Part shown: positions 34,738 to 45,043 of the stretch, one piece after another
Position numbering within the stretch: position 1 is the first letter of the stretch
Layout of the letters: each line of letters starts with the position of its first letter
Assembly: GCF_017573505.1 (NCBI RefSeq)
Contig: NZ_JAGEOJ010000004.1
Coordinates: forward strand, 310,001 to 374,000
DNA length: 64,000 nt
Direction: 5' to 3'
DNA from: Actinomadura barringtoniae
GTDB lineage: Bacteria > Actinomycetota > Actinomycetes > Streptosporangiales > Streptosporangiaceae
Position numbers and translations under genes: made by a program
Notes under the pieces: model-generated
The model's input: only the letters and a program-made list of their open reading frames with translations
Told to the model about the DNA's origin: nothing
The model's database searches: none

Positions 34738-35565
34738 TCAGGGTTTGCGGGCTACTCCGCACGGTAGCCAGGTGTGGGAGGGGTCGACCACGTTGGGGTT
34801 CTTGCTGCCCCATTTGTCGACGAACGAAAGAGCCGGTTCGGCGCCTTCGTAGGGCGGCAGGAATTCCAGGCCGGTGAAGAAACGGTTGATTTCTTCGCGG
34901 GTACGGAAATGCACGCCGGACGGGGTGTTGGCGTAGACGTCCTTGAAACGCTGGACCTTATCGGGCTTCTGGTCGTCCGAGGTGACATGTGAAAGAGCCA
35001 GATAGCTGCCCGATGGGACGGCGTCCAGGTAGCGGGTGACCAGGCCCCAGGGGTCGTATTCGTCGGCGGCGAAATGCCAGATCGCGATGTGCATGTACCC
35101 GACGGGCTGATCGAAGTCGATCAGGTCGCGGACCGCCGGATTGGTCAGGATCGAGTCGGGTTCGCGGACGTCGGCGTCGACGTAGACGGCGTTGGACTCG
35201 CCGTTGCGGCTCAGGATCTCCTGCGACATCTCCAGGACCACAGGGTCGTTGTCGACGTAGACCACGCGGGCCTGCGGGTCGACGACCTGCACGACCTCGT
35301 GGGTGTTCCAGGCGGTGGGAATGCCGGACCCGATGTCGATGAACTGCCGCACTCCCGCGCGGGCGATCCGGCCCGCCGCGCGCTGCAGGAAGACCCGGTT
35401 CGCGTGCGCCATGTAATGCGCCTCGGGCACCCGTTCCAAGACCTTGCGCGCAGCCGCCTTGTCGGCGGGATAGTGGTCCCGGCCGTTCAACAGAAAGTCG
35501 TAGATCCGACCCGATGAGGGGACGTTGGGGTCGACATTGGAAGTGCGCGTGCGTGACTTCTCCAT
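34738..35565 (-). CDS. SAV2177/DUF574-type S-adenosylmethionine methyltransferase
   Basis: 275 residues from ATG 35565. The N-terminal P-S-S-G-R-I-Y-D-F-L-L-N-G-R-D-H-Y block is the hallmark of the family, followed by the SAM-binding F-I-D-I-G-S-G-I-P and V-Y-V-D-N-D-P. Many copies occur in Actinobacteria, often next to WhiJ-like regulators, and their substrates are unknown. The next genes encode such a regulator and its DUF397 partner. Confidence 0.88.
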   Translation of the reverse strand: MEKSRTRTSNVDPNVPSSGRIYDFLLNGRDHYPADKAAARKVLERVPEAHYMAHANRVFLQRAAGRIARAGVRQFIDIGSGIPTAWNTHEVVQVVDPQARVVYVDNDPVVLEMSQEILSRNGESNAVYVDADVREPDSILTNPAVRDLIDFDQPVGYMHIAIWHFAADEYDPWGLVTRYLDAVPSGSYLALSHVTSDDQKPDKVQRFKDVYANTPSGVHFRTREEINRFFTGLEFLPPYEGAEPALSFVDKWGSKNPNVVDPSHTWLPCGVARKP

Positions 35566-35662
35566 GTCCGTCCTGTCGGCTTGTAGATGGCGGGGAAGAT
35601 GCCAGATGCCCAAGCCTGAGGTATGTAACTGATGCTCAGGTGAGCCGTGTGACGCGATGACC

Positions 35663-36004
35663 CTAGCGCGGTTTGCGATCGCGCGGAGTCAGGTCGTAGC
35701 GGTTGTCGTGCACCTCATTCCGCAGCTGTCGCCATGCGCTGGGATTGAGCGTCAGCATACCTGCGTCGGGATTCTTCGAATCGCGAATGGCGATGAAGGA
35801 AGGCGCGCCGGTCTCGGGGCCGGAGACAGCGAAACCGGGGGCGATCTCGACGCAGTTCCCGGACGCGCCGGTGGACCGGCGGGACTTGCGCCACTCCCCC
35901 AATCGCCAGAAGTTCCGCCCCGCGCGCCTTGGCGGCGCCGGCACGTCGTCCCCGTCCGCGGCCGTCAACGCCGGCCGCGACCCGGGGGCCTCACTGCTGG
36001 TCAT
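35663..36004 (-). CDS. DUF397 family protein
   Basis: 113 residues. The DUF397 core lies in the second half: W-R-K-S-R-R-S, G-N-C-V-E-I-A, I-A-I-R-D-S-K and L-T-L-N-P-S-A-W. An N-terminal 40-residue extension is unusual for this family, which is normally 60-80 residues. It overlaps the regulator gene by 14 bp. DUF397 proteins modulate WhiJ-like helix-turn-helix partners in Streptomyces development. Confidence 0.9.
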   Translation of the reverse strand: MTSSEAPGSRPALTAADGDDVPAPPRRAGRNFWRLGEWRKSRRSTGASGNCVEIAPGFAVSGPETGAPSFIAIRDSKNPDAGMLTLNPSAWRQLRNEVHDNRYDLTPRDRKPR

Positions 36005-36857
36005 CGTCGCGCACGCTTTCCAACCAGCCGTGCAGGAATTCGTTGGTGTCCTTGGCCGAGAAGGCCTTGGCCTGCAGCCAGGACCAGGCCTGCTCGTACT
36101 GCGCGACGTCCTCGCCGGTGTCGACGCGGCTGCGACCGGTGATCGAGCCTTCGACGAACACGCCGGCGGGGATGACGTCGGAGTCGAAGTCGCACATGAA
36201 GAACGAGCCGAGGCCCGGATGCGGGCCCGCGGTGAAGGGGATGACCTGGATCGACACCGGCTCGGGCGGAGCCAGCAGCCGTGCGATCTGTGCGCGGCGG
36301 ACGGCGGCGCCGCCGGGCATGCGCGCCAGCGCCATCTCGTCCATCATGAACGTCGCCTCGCGGACCCGGCCGTCGACCAGCACCTTCTCCTGACGCTGCA
36401 TGCGCAGGTTCACGCCAGCGTCGACGACGGCGGGCGAGTTGTTGGGCTCGACGGCCTGAATGATCAGGCGCGCGTACTCTGGTGTCTGCAGCAGCCCGGG
36501 GACGGCCGCCAGGTCCCAGGCACGGATCCGGATCGCGGCGATCTCCATGCCGAGCAGCTCGGCGGTGGCGTCGGGCCACTTGCCGGTCTTGTTCCACCAG
36601 CCCGGCTCGGCCGCACGTTCCCGCAGCCGCTCCAGCTCGGCCCGCTGGTCGTCGGGGACCTCATAGAGGGAGCACACTCCCCGTAGGGACAGCAGGTTGG
36701 GCGTGACCTCGGCGTTCTCCCACCGCCGCAACGTCAGCTGGTGAACGCCGAGCTCCTTGGCCGCGGCGGCGACCGTGTGGCCGGCGGCCTCACGCAACTT
36801 GGTGAGCTGGTCGCCCAATAGCCAGCCCGACAGGACCGGCCCCGATTCAGGGGTCAT
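35991..36857 (-). CDS. Helix-turn-helix (XRE) regulator with DUF5753 domain, WhiJ-like
   Basis: 288 residues. The N-terminal XRE domain (about residues 14-70) has A-A-A-A-K-E-L-G-V-H-Q-L-T-L-R-R-W-E-N; the DUF5753 domain follows (about 105-280), with A-V-P-G-L-L-Q-T-P-E-Y-A-R near its start. The regulator, DUF397 protein and the divergent ATPase-like protein form the three-part set known from whiJ-type loci. Confidence 0.9.
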   Translation of the reverse strand: MTPESGPVLSGWLLGDQLTKLREAAGHTVAAAAKELGVHQLTLRRWENAEVTPNLLSLRGVCSLYEVPDDQRAELERLRERAAEPGWWNKTGKWPDATAELLGMEIAAIRIRAWDLAAVPGLLQTPEYARLIIQAVEPNNSPAVVDAGVNLRMQRQEKVLVDGRVREATFMMDEMALARMPGGAAVRRAQIARLLAPPEPVSIQVIPFTAGPHPGLGSFFMCDFDSDVIPAGVFVEGSITGRSRVDTGEDVAQYEQAWSWLQAKAFSAKDTNEFLHGWLESVRDDDQQ

Positions 36858-36964
36858 GCTCCGTGTCTACCCTTCATGACGCACACAATGCAACTTACAT
36901 TCTGTGCCTCGGGGAGCGTTCGCCACCCTTGAGTGTTTTTCGCGATGTTAATTCACATGAAGTT

Positions 36965-36991
36965 CTTGACACGGTGTGTGCCACATAGGAC
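36965..36991 (+). promoter_or_regulatory. Possible promoter before the ATPase-like gene
   Basis: TTGACA at 36965-36970 and TAGGAC at 36986-36991 are separated by 15 bp, shorter than ideal. They lie in the 234-bp gap between divergent genes. The rest of the gap has no recognisable feature except AT-rich stretches near 36940. Confidence 0.3.
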
Positions 36992-37091
36992 GGTTGGCCG
37001 TGGCAGTCAGGGCCGTTCCGCCCACCTGTCAACCACGACGGCAGATCATCGTTCCCGCGCTCGACGACCGACATCTCCAGGAGTCCGCGTC

Positions 37092-37742
37092 ATGAACTCG
37101 TCTCGGTCAGGTGTGGTGGACACGATGACGTTGCCTGCCGCCGGCACACCCGGCGCGGTGATCTCGGAGGGAACCCTGGCCGCCGCACCCGCGTCCGCAC
37201 CCGCATCGATCAATGCGCGGGCCGGTGCGGTCACGGACGCGGGTGCGGGCGTGGACGAGCGCGCGGCGCGCCTGTTCCCGTTCGACGCGACGGCCGAACG
37301 GGCGTGCCTGTCGTTGCCCGCGCAGCCGCCCTCGGTGGCCACGGCGCGCAGGTTCGCGGCCGAACGGCTCACGCACTGGCGGCTGGAGACGATGGCCGAC
37401 GATGTCTGTCTGGTGGTGAGCGAGCTGGTCACCAACGCCGTGAAAGAGGTCCGCGGCATCGCCGCGCACGACGAGGACCACCCGCACTCCCCCACGCCGC
37501 TCGAGGCCCTGGTGTTCCAGATGACGCGAGCCGCCGGAGCGTTGTCCGCCGGCGTCTGGGATCCGGGCGCGGGAGTGCCCACGCAATGCCCCGACGATTA
37601 TCTCGCCACCAGCGGCCGCGGCCTGGTGATCATCGCCGCGCTGGCGGACGACCTGGACGTTCACCCGTGCCCGGCGGGCGGCAAGTCCGTCAACGCCCGC
37701 TGGCTCCTGCCCGGCGCTCCCGAGCCCGAGGTGGAGTCGTAG
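37092..37742 (+). CDS. RsbW/SpoIIAB-like ATP-binding protein
   Basis: 216 residues from ATG 37092 with AGGAG nine bases upstream. An Ala-rich N-terminal 75 residues precede a GHKL-type ATPase domain with N box E-L-V-T-N-A-V and G box S-G-R-G-L-V-I. In WhiJ-type loci such proteins resemble anti-sigma kinases but have often lost kinase function. It diverges from the WhiJ-like regulator. Confidence 0.82.
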   Translation: MNSSRSGVVDTMTLPAAGTPGAVISEGTLAAAPASAPASINARAGAVTDAGAGVDERAARLFPFDATAERACLSLPAQPPSVATARRFAAERLTHWRLETMADDVCLVVSELVTNAVKEVRGIAAHDEDHPHSPTPLEALVFQMTRAAGALSAGVWDPGAGVPTQCPDDYLATSGRGLVIIAALADDLDVHPCPAGGKSVNARWLLPGAPEPEVES

Positions 37743-37796
37743 CCCGGCCCCAGAGCAAGTTTCCCGACAACGAACGCCGAACGAGGAGGGATCGCC

Positions 37797-38330
37797 GTGG
37801 ACGGCTCGCAATGCGACTGCGGCAAAGATGCCCGCGAAGCCCACCGCGACAGGTGCGCCGAACTCGCAGTGTCCTACGCCCGGCTCGCCGAGGCGACGGT
37901 GCACGGGCTGGCGCCGGTCCTCAATGATCGTCGCGGTGCCGAGGACGTGCCCGAGCGGCTCGGCACCGATCGACTGCGCGAGGCCGCGCGTCTCCTGGAA
38001 TGCGCGCCGAACCCGGCCCGTCACGGCGATCGCGTCAGCGCCGCGGGCCGGCTTCTGTTCGCCGTGCCGGGCGACGTCGCCGCCGCCTACCTGGGAACGC
38101 GCCTGACCATGATCGGGCAGCACCTGGTGCAGCGGCGGCCACCGGCCAGGACCGAGATGCTCCCGCTCGCGCAGGCCTACCACCTGATGAACGCTCTGCG
38201 CAGAGGCTGCGTCATGAACGACCCCAGCGACGCCCGGCTGCCCTGCCTGCAATGCCGCTTCCCCGCGGCTTTCGTCACCTGGTGCGAGCATTTCTCCGAC
38301 ATCACCCTGGGCCTCGACGAGACCGCCTGA
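37797..38330 (+). CDS. Hypothetical cysteine-containing protein
   Basis: 177 residues from GTG 37797 (GAGGAGGG upstream), 54 bp after the ATPase-like gene and probably co-transcribed. It is mainly helical, with Cys pairs at both ends: C-D-C-G at residues 6-9 and C-L-Q-C plus a nearby Cys in W-C-E-H near the C-terminus. The arrangement could bind zinc. No family recognised. Confidence 0.65.
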   Translation: MDGSQCDCGKDAREAHRDRCAELAVSYARLAEATVHGLAPVLNDRRGAEDVPERLGTDRLREAARLLECAPNPARHGDRVSAAGRLLFAVPGDVAAAYLGTRLTMIGQHLVQRRPPARTEMLPLAQAYHLMNALRRGCVMNDPSDARLPCLQCRFPAAFVTWCEHFSDITLGLDETA

Positions 38331-38398
38331 CCCGCTCTCACACGAGTCGGCTCAGCTCGGCTCAGCCACCCGAGGCCGAGCCCGGAGCGTGATGTCCG

Positions 38399-38418
38399 GG
38401 CCCGGCCCTGGCCGGGCC
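38399..38418 (-). terminator. Terminator hairpin after the small secreted protein gene
   Basis: GGCCCGGC-CCTG-GCCGGGCC, 8-bp perfect stem with a 4-base loop, two bases after the stop of the minus-strand gene. The rest of 38331-38419 has a tandem TCGGCTCAGC duplication (38348-38367). Confidence 0.6.
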
Positions 38419-38419
38419 G

Positions 38420-38797
38420 TCAGTAGATGCGCTTCCAGGAGCCGCAGGTGGTGTGCAGTCCCCGGTGGCTGACGCAGATCCGGCCGCTGACCTTGGTGCC
38501 GTGCAGGCTCCCGCGCATGTCCCGCTCGGTCTTGCCGTTGTAGGCGTAGAACTGGCCGCTGCCGTGCTGGGCCTTCAGGTAGAGCGTGGTCTTCCAGCCG
38601 GCGCCCTTGCGAGCCTTGAGGTTGACGACCACCTTGACGTTGCTCCCGGACCTGGACGCGGAGCCCCACGCCTTGGAGCCGACCGGGCCGCCGATGGTCC
38701 AGGCCTTGGTCGCGTGCACCTGGGACGCGTTCGCCACCGGGACGGCGGCGGCGAGGGCGGCACCGGCCGCGACGGTAACGATCATTGCTCGACGCAT
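38420..38797 (-). CDS. Small secreted protein of unknown function
   Basis: 125 residues with a typical signal peptide (M-R-R-A-M-I-V-T-V, cleavage likely after A-N-A-S near residue 25). The mature part of about 100 residues is basic, with two Cys in I-C-V-S-H-R-G-L-H-T-T-C that may form a disulphide. AGGAGG precedes ATG 38797. No family recognised. Confidence 0.75.
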   Translation of the reverse strand: MRRAMIVTVAAGAALAAAVPVANASQVHATKAWTIGGPVGSKAWGSASRSGSNVKVVVNLKARKGAGWKTTLYLKAQHGSGQFYAYNGKTERDMRGSLHGTKVSGRICVSHRGLHTTCGSWKRIY

Positions 38798-38884
38798 CGA
38801 ACATTCCTCCTAAATGATCAAGGACCAGGCCATCATGCCGTGCCGACCGGCGCAGGTCGAAGCGGGGGGATGTCCGAGCATGCG

Positions 38885-38918
38885 ATGAGGCCCATCCCTG
38901 CGCAGGGATGGGCCTCAT
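38885..38918 (-). terminator. Terminator hairpin of the trypsin-like protease gene
   Basis: A 34-bp sequence equal to its own complement, starting ATGAGGCCCATCCCTG, lies 15 bp after the protease stop. It gives a 16-bp stem with a minimal loop. Confidence 0.7.
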
Positions 38919-38933
38919 ACGGAGCGGTCCGGG

Positions 38934-39665
38934 TCAGCGCTTGGTGACCTTGTTGATCCAGGCGAGCTGCTTGGCAATCTCCCCGGCACCGGCCATCTTC
39001 TCCCGGTCCGAGCCGTAGAAGACGCCGACGAGGGTCTCCTTGCCGTGCGCGCCGATGCTCATCACGGGCGCTCCGGAGTCGCCGCCTGCGGGGACGCCGG
39101 TCACCTTCTCCATGCAGAAGTCCGTGCCGCCCGGCTCGGCGAAGCCCCGGCAGCGGGGAGCGTTCGAACGCACGACCCGCAGTCTCGCCTGCTTGAGCAC
39201 GGGCGACTGGCAGGTGTTCTCGTCCTTGGTGCAGGTCGCGCCCCACCCGAACTGCCGTACGAGCTGACCGGGGCGGACGTGGACCTTGGACAGGCGCGCC
39301 GGGTGGACCTTCATCGGCGAGACCTTGATGAGCATCATGTCGGCGCGCGCGTTCCCCGCCCGCTTGCCCACCGGGCGGACCGTGGCGCCCTTGCGCATGT
39401 CGAGGTTGCCGACGCGGAAGGAGATCCGCTTGTCGGCGACCGCCTGCCCCTGCTCGAAGAAGCAGTGCGAGGCGCTGATGACCCACTGCTTGGTGACCGC
39501 CGTTCCGGTGCACACCGGTTTGCCGTCGATGAGCATGCGCACCGCCCATGGCCCGTAGGTGCTCTTCGACCCGCCGATGACGGCCGAGGCCGGGCCTGCC
39601 GCCATCACCGAGCCCGTCACCAGCACCAACGCGGACACCGACAGCACATGAGCGCGACGCACCAT
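38934..39665 (-). CDS. Secreted trypsin-like serine protease
   Basis: 243 residues from ATG 39665 (AGGAG upstream). A signal peptide of about 28 residues precedes V-I-G-G, the activation-site motif. The triad is His in S-A-S-H-C, Asp in R-A-D-M-M-L-I and Ser in G-G-D-S-G-A-P-V. Four to five Cys suggest disulphides. It belongs to the S1 chymotrypsin family of secreted actinobacterial proteases. Confidence 0.88.
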   Translation of the reverse strand: MVRRAHVLSVSALVLVTGSVMAAGPASAVIGGSKSTYGPWAVRMLIDGKPVCTGTAVTKQWVISASHCFFEQGQAVADKRISFRVGNLDMRKGATVRPVGKRAGNARADMMLIKVSPMKVHPARLSKVHVRPGQLVRQFGWGATCTKDENTCQSPVLKQARLRVVRSNAPRCRGFAEPGGTDFCMEKVTGVPAGGDSGAPVMSIGAHGKETLVGVFYGSDREKMAGAGEIAKQLAWINKVTKR

Positions 39666-39765
39666 CCGGAACAGCTCCTCTCTCGCGGGCTTGGCCTTAC
39701 TGGTGGTGTAGATGCGCCGCGAGATCAAGAAGTTTCCGGTTACGCGCAGTTATCTATCCCTCGGA

Positions 39766-40667
<902 letters not shown>

Positions 40668-40671
<4 letters not shown>

Positions 40672-41426
40672 GGCAGGGCCTCCAGCAGCGAACGGGTGTA
40701 GGGATGGGCGGGCTCGCGCAGCACGGTGTCCCGGCTGCCGGACTCCACGACCAGGCCGGAGCGCATCACGCTCACCTGGTCGGCGATCGCGGACATGACA
40801 CCCAGGTCGTGGGTGATGAGCAGGACGCCCAGCCCCAGGTCGTCGCAGAGTCCGCGCAGCAGCCGCAGGATCCCGGCCTGCACGGTCACGTCGAGCGCGG
40901 TGGTGGGCTCGTCGGCGATGAGCACCTGCGGGTCGCAGGCCAGCGCCACCGCGATGGCGATGCGCTGGCGCATGCCGCCCGAGAACTGGTGCGGGTAGCG
41001 CGTCAGCGCCTCCGCCGGGCCGGGGATGCGGACCTTGGCCAGCAGCTCGACGGCGCGTTCGCGCGCCTCCGCCCGGCCTAGGCCCAGGTGCCCGCGCATG
41101 TGCTCGGTCAGCTGCCGCCCGACGCTGAGCATGGGATGCAGGCTGGTGGCCGGGTCCTGGAAGACCATGGCGATCTCGTTGCCGCGCACCCGGTTGAGCT
41201 CCTTGTCCGGGAGCCCGAGCAGGTCACGCCCTTCGAGTTCGACGCGGCCGCTCGCCACGGCGCCGGACGGCAGCAGCCCCAGGACGGCGAGGCCCGTCAT
41301 GGTCTTGCCCGACCCGCTCTCGCCGGCGATCCCGTGCACCTGCCCCTTCCGCAGGCCGAGGTCGACGCCGCGCAGGATCTCGTTCCCCCGGATCGTCACG
41401 CGCAGATCGGTGATCGTGAAGGTCAC
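40668..41426 (-). CDS. Oligopeptide/dipeptide/nickel-type ABC transporter ATPase (DppD-like)
   Basis: 252 residues from GTG 41426 in a GTGA overlap with the permease stop. Walker A is G-E-S-G-S-G-K-T, signature F-S-G-G-M-R-Q-R and Walker B V-L-I-A-D-E-P-T. It lacks the C-terminal Cys extension of its partner, which is common for one of the two ATPases in such systems. Confidence 0.9.
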
Positions 41427-42319
41427 AGCGCACGCTCCTTGATGGCGCGGGCGGTACGGGGATCGAGGGCGTCGCGCAGCGTGTCGCCGAGGAAGTTGAA
41501 CGCCAGCACGACGGTGAGGATCGCCAGCCCGGGGAACGTCGCCACCCACCAGCTGTCGAACACCTCCACGCCCGACGCGACCATCGCCCCCCACTCCGCC
41601 GACGGCGGCTTGGCGCCCAGTCCGAGGAACGACAGGCCGGACAGCAGGAGCAGCGCCGTGCCCATGTCGAGCGTGGCCAGCACGAGGATCGGGCCTGTCA
41701 CGTTCGGCAGCACGTCCACCCGCAGCGAGCGCCAGGTCGAGAAGCCGAGCAGCCGCCCGCTGAGCACGTACTCCTGGTTGCGCACGCCCAGCACCAGGCC
41801 GCGGCTGACCCGCGCGTACGACGCCCAGGCCACCACGAGCACGGCCAGCACGGCGTTGCCCAGGCTCGCGCCCAGCGCGGCGGCCACGACCATCGCCAGG
41901 ATGATCGTCGGGAACGCGAAGACGAGGTCGGCCGTCCGCATGATCGCCTCGTCCGCCCACCGGCCGAAGTACCCGGCGACGGCGCCGAGGAGCCCGCCGA
42001 TCAGCACCGACAGGACGACCAGGAGCAGCGTGAGCGGCAGCGACACGCGAGCGCCGTACAGGATCCGGCTGAGGATGTCGCGGCCGAGCTGGTCGGTGCC
42101 GAACCAGTGCCCGGGACCCGGCTCGGCGAGGCGGGGCAGGTCCTGGGCGAGCGGATCGTGCGGCGCCAGCAGCGGCGCGGCGAGGGCGACCACCAGCCAG
42201 GCGAGCGCGATCGTCCCGCCGGCGATGGCGAGCGGCCGCCGCCACGCCTCGGGCAGCCGTCCCACCACACCTCGCCGTTCCACCGCACGCGGCGGTCTCA
42301 CCGCGGCAAGCCGCCTCAT
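41423..42319 (-). CDS. ABC transporter permease (DppC-like)
   Basis: 298 residues from ATG 42319, overlapping the preceding stop as ATGA. The N-terminal extension (H-W-F-G-T-D-Q-L-G-R-D) is the DppC/OppC hallmark, followed by about five membrane helices with the coupling motif in G-F-S-T-W-R-S-L. Works with the DppB-like permease. Confidence 0.9.
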   Translation of the reverse strand: MRRLAAVRPPRAVERRGVVGRLPEAWRRPLAIAGGTIALAWLVVALAAPLLAPHDPLAQDLPRLAEPGPGHWFGTDQLGRDILSRILYGARVSLPLTLLLVVLSVLIGGLLGAVAGYFGRWADEAIMRTADLVFAFPTIILAMVVAAALGASLGNAVLAVLVVAWASYARVSRGLVLGVRNQEYVLSGRLLGFSTWRSLRVDVLPNVTGPILVLATLDMGTALLLLSGLSFLGLGAKPPSAEWGAMVASGVEVFDSWWVATFPGLAILTVVLAFNFLGDTLRDALDPRTARAIKERAL

Positions 42320-43410
42320 CGCAACCTCACTCGGGGGTCGATGACGCCGTACAGGACGTCCACGATCAGGTTGATGACCAGGTAGACGACGCCCACGACC
42401 AGGCCGACGCCCATGATGGCGGGCAGGTCGAGGGTGGTCGCGCTCTTGTAGGCGTACTGGCCGACGCCCGGCCACGCGAAGATCGACTCGACCAGGACGG
42501 TGCCCGACAGGAGGCTGCCGAACGCCAGCCCGGCCACCGTGATGATCGGCACCAGCGCGGAGCGCAGCACGTAGCTCCTGAGGATCACCCGCCGGGGCAG
42601 TCCCTTGGCCCGGCCCGCGCGGACGTGGTCCTGGCCGAGCACCTCCAGAACGGCGCTACGCGTGAAGCGGGTCAGCAGCGCGATCGTGTAGAGCGACAGC
42701 ACCAGGGCGGGCGTGAGCAGGTGGCCGACCGCGCTGACGAAGATGTCCCACCGGCCGGTCAGCGCCGCGTCCACCGTGTACAGCCCGGTGATCGACTCCG
42801 GCGCGCCGAGGCCGGGATCGACGCGGCCGCTGCCCGGCGTGATCTGCAGCCGGTAGAAGAAGACGTAGAACGCCACGAGCGCCAGCCAGAACGTCGGCAC
42901 CGAGATGCCGACCAGGCTCAGCATCCGCAGCACGTGGTCCGGCAGGCGGTCCCGGCGCAGCGCCGCGATCAGGCCGAACACCACGCCCAGGACCAGCGAC
43001 ACCGTGATCGCCGCGCCCGCCAGCTCCAGCGTCGCCGGCACGAACTCGGCCAGGTCGTCGCCGACCGGCCGGTGCGACTGCTGGCTCGTGCCCAGGTCGC
43101 CGTGCAGCAGCGACTCCAGGTGCAGGACATACTGCTGCGGCAGCGGCTTGTCGAGCCCGTGGTCGGCCCGCCACTGCGCCACGATCGCCGGGTCGGCGAC
43201 CGCCCGCTGGCCCAGGTTCGCCGCCACCGGATCGCCCGGCACCAGGTTCGTCAGCACGAACGTCACCAGCGTGATGCCCCAGACCAGCAGGACCGCGATG
43301 AGGATCCGCCGGACGAGGAACCTGACGAGCGGGCTGCCGCGCCGCAGGCGGTCCAGCGGGCCGCTCCGCCGGAGGCGGCCAGGTGAGTTGATCCGCAGGG
43401 AGGACGCCAC
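42316..43410 (-). CDS. ABC transporter permease (DppB-like)
   Basis: 364 residues from GTG 43410, one base after the binding-protein stop. A 30-residue basic N-terminus precedes the first helix (F-L-V-R-R-I-L-I-A-V); N-L-V-P-G-D-P-V and the coupling loop A-R-A-K-G-L-like R-A-G-R-A-K-G-L are the family marks. About six membrane helices. Confidence 0.9.
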   Translation of the reverse strand: MASSLRINSPGRLRRSGPLDRLRRGSPLVRFLVRRILIAVLLVWGITLVTFVLTNLVPGDPVAANLGQRAVADPAIVAQWRADHGLDKPLPQQYVLHLESLLHGDLGTSQQSHRPVGDDLAEFVPATLELAGAAITVSLVLGVVFGLIAALRRDRLPDHVLRMLSLVGISVPTFWLALVAFYVFFYRLQITPGSGRVDPGLGAPESITGLYTVDAALTGRWDIFVSAVGHLLTPALVLSLYTIALLTRFTRSAVLEVLGQDHVRAGRAKGLPRRVILRSYVLRSALVPIITVAGLAFGSLLSGTVLVESIFAWPGVGQYAYKSATTLDLPAIMGVGLVVGVVYLVINLIVDVLYGVIDPRVRLR

Positions 43411-43411
43411 G

Positions 43412-44980
43412 TCACTTCACACCGAGGTCGGCGATGTCGATGGTCCACACCGGGTGGTACTGCAGGCCGGTCACCGACGCGGCCGCCACGATGTTCTGGC
43501 TGGGCTGGATGAGCGGGATGAACGGGCCCGAGGCGTTCAGCTTGGTCTGCATGTCGGTGTAGGCCTGCCTGCGCGCGTCGTCGCCGACCGCGGTGGCGGC
43601 CTTCTCCCCCGCGTTCTCCACGTCCTTGTCCGCGCCCGTCTTCCAGCCGACGCGCGTGCCGACCGACTTGCCGGGCAGGAACACCAGGTAGTCGCTGGGG
43701 TCGGGATAGTCGGGACCCCAGTACCAGAGGCCCATCTCCTCCTTGCCGGTGCGGTAGTTGTCCGCCGCGGTGGTGATGGGGGTGGGCGCGAGGTCGACGG
43801 TGATGCCGACCTCCTTGAGGTTGGCCTGGATGCGTTCGGCCAGCGGCTGGAAGGACAGGCCGTTGACGGTGAGCTCGCTCGGGTACTCCAGCTTCACCGT
43901 CGGGTTCACCAGCCCGCTCGCCGCCAGCGCCGCCTTGGCACCGGCCACGTCCCGCTTGGCCGCCTGCTGCTGCGGGAGCGCGCCGACCAGCTGCGAGGGG
44001 ATCAGGCCCGGGGCCTGCACCGCCCCCGCGCCGGCCAGCTCCAGCAGTCCCGAGTAGTCGACGCCCTTGCGCACCGCCTCCACGAACTTGGGGTTAGGCG
44101 TGGTCTTGCTGACCGCCTCGTTCCGGGTGGCGTGCAGGTAGATCACGTTCGCCGACGCGGTCTTGGTCACGTGCAGGCCGCCGGGCATCGTCTTGACCTG
44201 GTCGCCCGACAGGTTCAGCGCGATCTGGCTGTCGCCGCGCTGCACGTTGAGCTTCTGCGTCGCCGCCGCGACGTTGCGGATCACGACCTTGGCGTACGCG
44301 GGCTTGGTGCCGTAGTAGTTCGGGTTCGCCCGCAGCACCACCTGGTTGCTGACGTTCAGGGACTCCAGCGTGTACGGCCCCGACCCGGCCGACGCCGAGT
44401 TCAGGTACTTCTCGGCCTGGTCCTTGGGGTCGGTCGTCGCTCCGTGCGCCTTGGCGACCTTGCTGTTGAGGATGCCGAGCACGGGGTTCGGCAGGATGTA
44501 CGGCAGCGCCGGGTTGGGCACCTTGGACGTCAGCGTGATCGTGGTGTCGTCGGTCTTGGCCACCTTCACGCCGTCCAGCAGGAACGACGGGGTGCCCTTC
44601 ATGTCGCGCACGCGGTCCAGCGAGAAGACCACGTCGTCGGCGGTGAGCGGGGTGCCGTCGCTGAACTTGGCGCCGGAACGGAGCTTGAGCGTCAGCACCT
44701 TGCCGTCGCCCGACAGGTCGTACGACTCGGCCAGCGCCGGCACCGGCTTGGTCACGTCGGCGCCGTCGAAGGTGAGCAGCGTGTCGTACAGGGCCTTGTC
44801 GACGAACATCCCGGTCGTCTCGTACATCCGTCCCGGGTCGGCCGTCTTGAGGTCGAAGGAGGTGTCGATGACCAGTGTCGTGTCACCGGCCGGCCTGGAC
44901 CGTGAGCCGCCGTCGGAGCAGGCGGCCATGGCCAGAGCACCGGCGAGCAGCAGCGCTGTGAATCTCGTACGGGGCGTCAT
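43412..44980 (-). CDS. Solute-binding lipoprotein of peptide/nickel-type ABC transporter
   Basis: 522 residues from ATG 44980; the in-frame ATG at 45013 would add 11 residues before the signal. The lipobox A-M-A-A-C is followed by a Gly/Ser linker and the SBP_bac_5 domain (L-R-S-G-A-K-F-S-D-G-T-P-L-T-A-D-D-V). The cargo cannot be told; peptides, opines and nickel chelates are all used by this family. First gene of the import operon. Confidence 0.9.
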   Translation of the reverse strand: MTPRTRFTALLLAGALAMAACSDGGSRSRPAGDTTLVIDTSFDLKTADPGRMYETTGMFVDKALYDTLLTFDGADVTKPVPALAESYDLSGDGKVLTLKLRSGAKFSDGTPLTADDVVFSLDRVRDMKGTPSFLLDGVKVAKTDDTTITLTSKVPNPALPYILPNPVLGILNSKVAKAHGATTDPKDQAEKYLNSASAGSGPYTLESLNVSNQVVLRANPNYYGTKPAYAKVVIRNVAAATQKLNVQRGDSQIALNLSGDQVKTMPGGLHVTKTASANVIYLHATRNEAVSKTTPNPKFVEAVRKGVDYSGLLELAGAGAVQAPGLIPSQLVGALPQQQAAKRDVAGAKAALAASGLVNPTVKLEYPSELTVNGLSFQPLAERIQANLKEVGITVDLAPTPITTAADNYRTGKEEMGLWYWGPDYPDPSDYLVFLPGKSVGTRVGWKTGADKDVENAGEKAATAVGDDARRQAYTDMQTKLNASGPFIPLIQPSQNIVAAASVTGLQYHPVWTIDIADLGVK

Positions 44981-45043
44981 GGCGGGAACCCTAGGCCGGG
45001 TGACCTGGCGCATCTTCGGAGCGCCGAACGAACGGGCGGCCTT

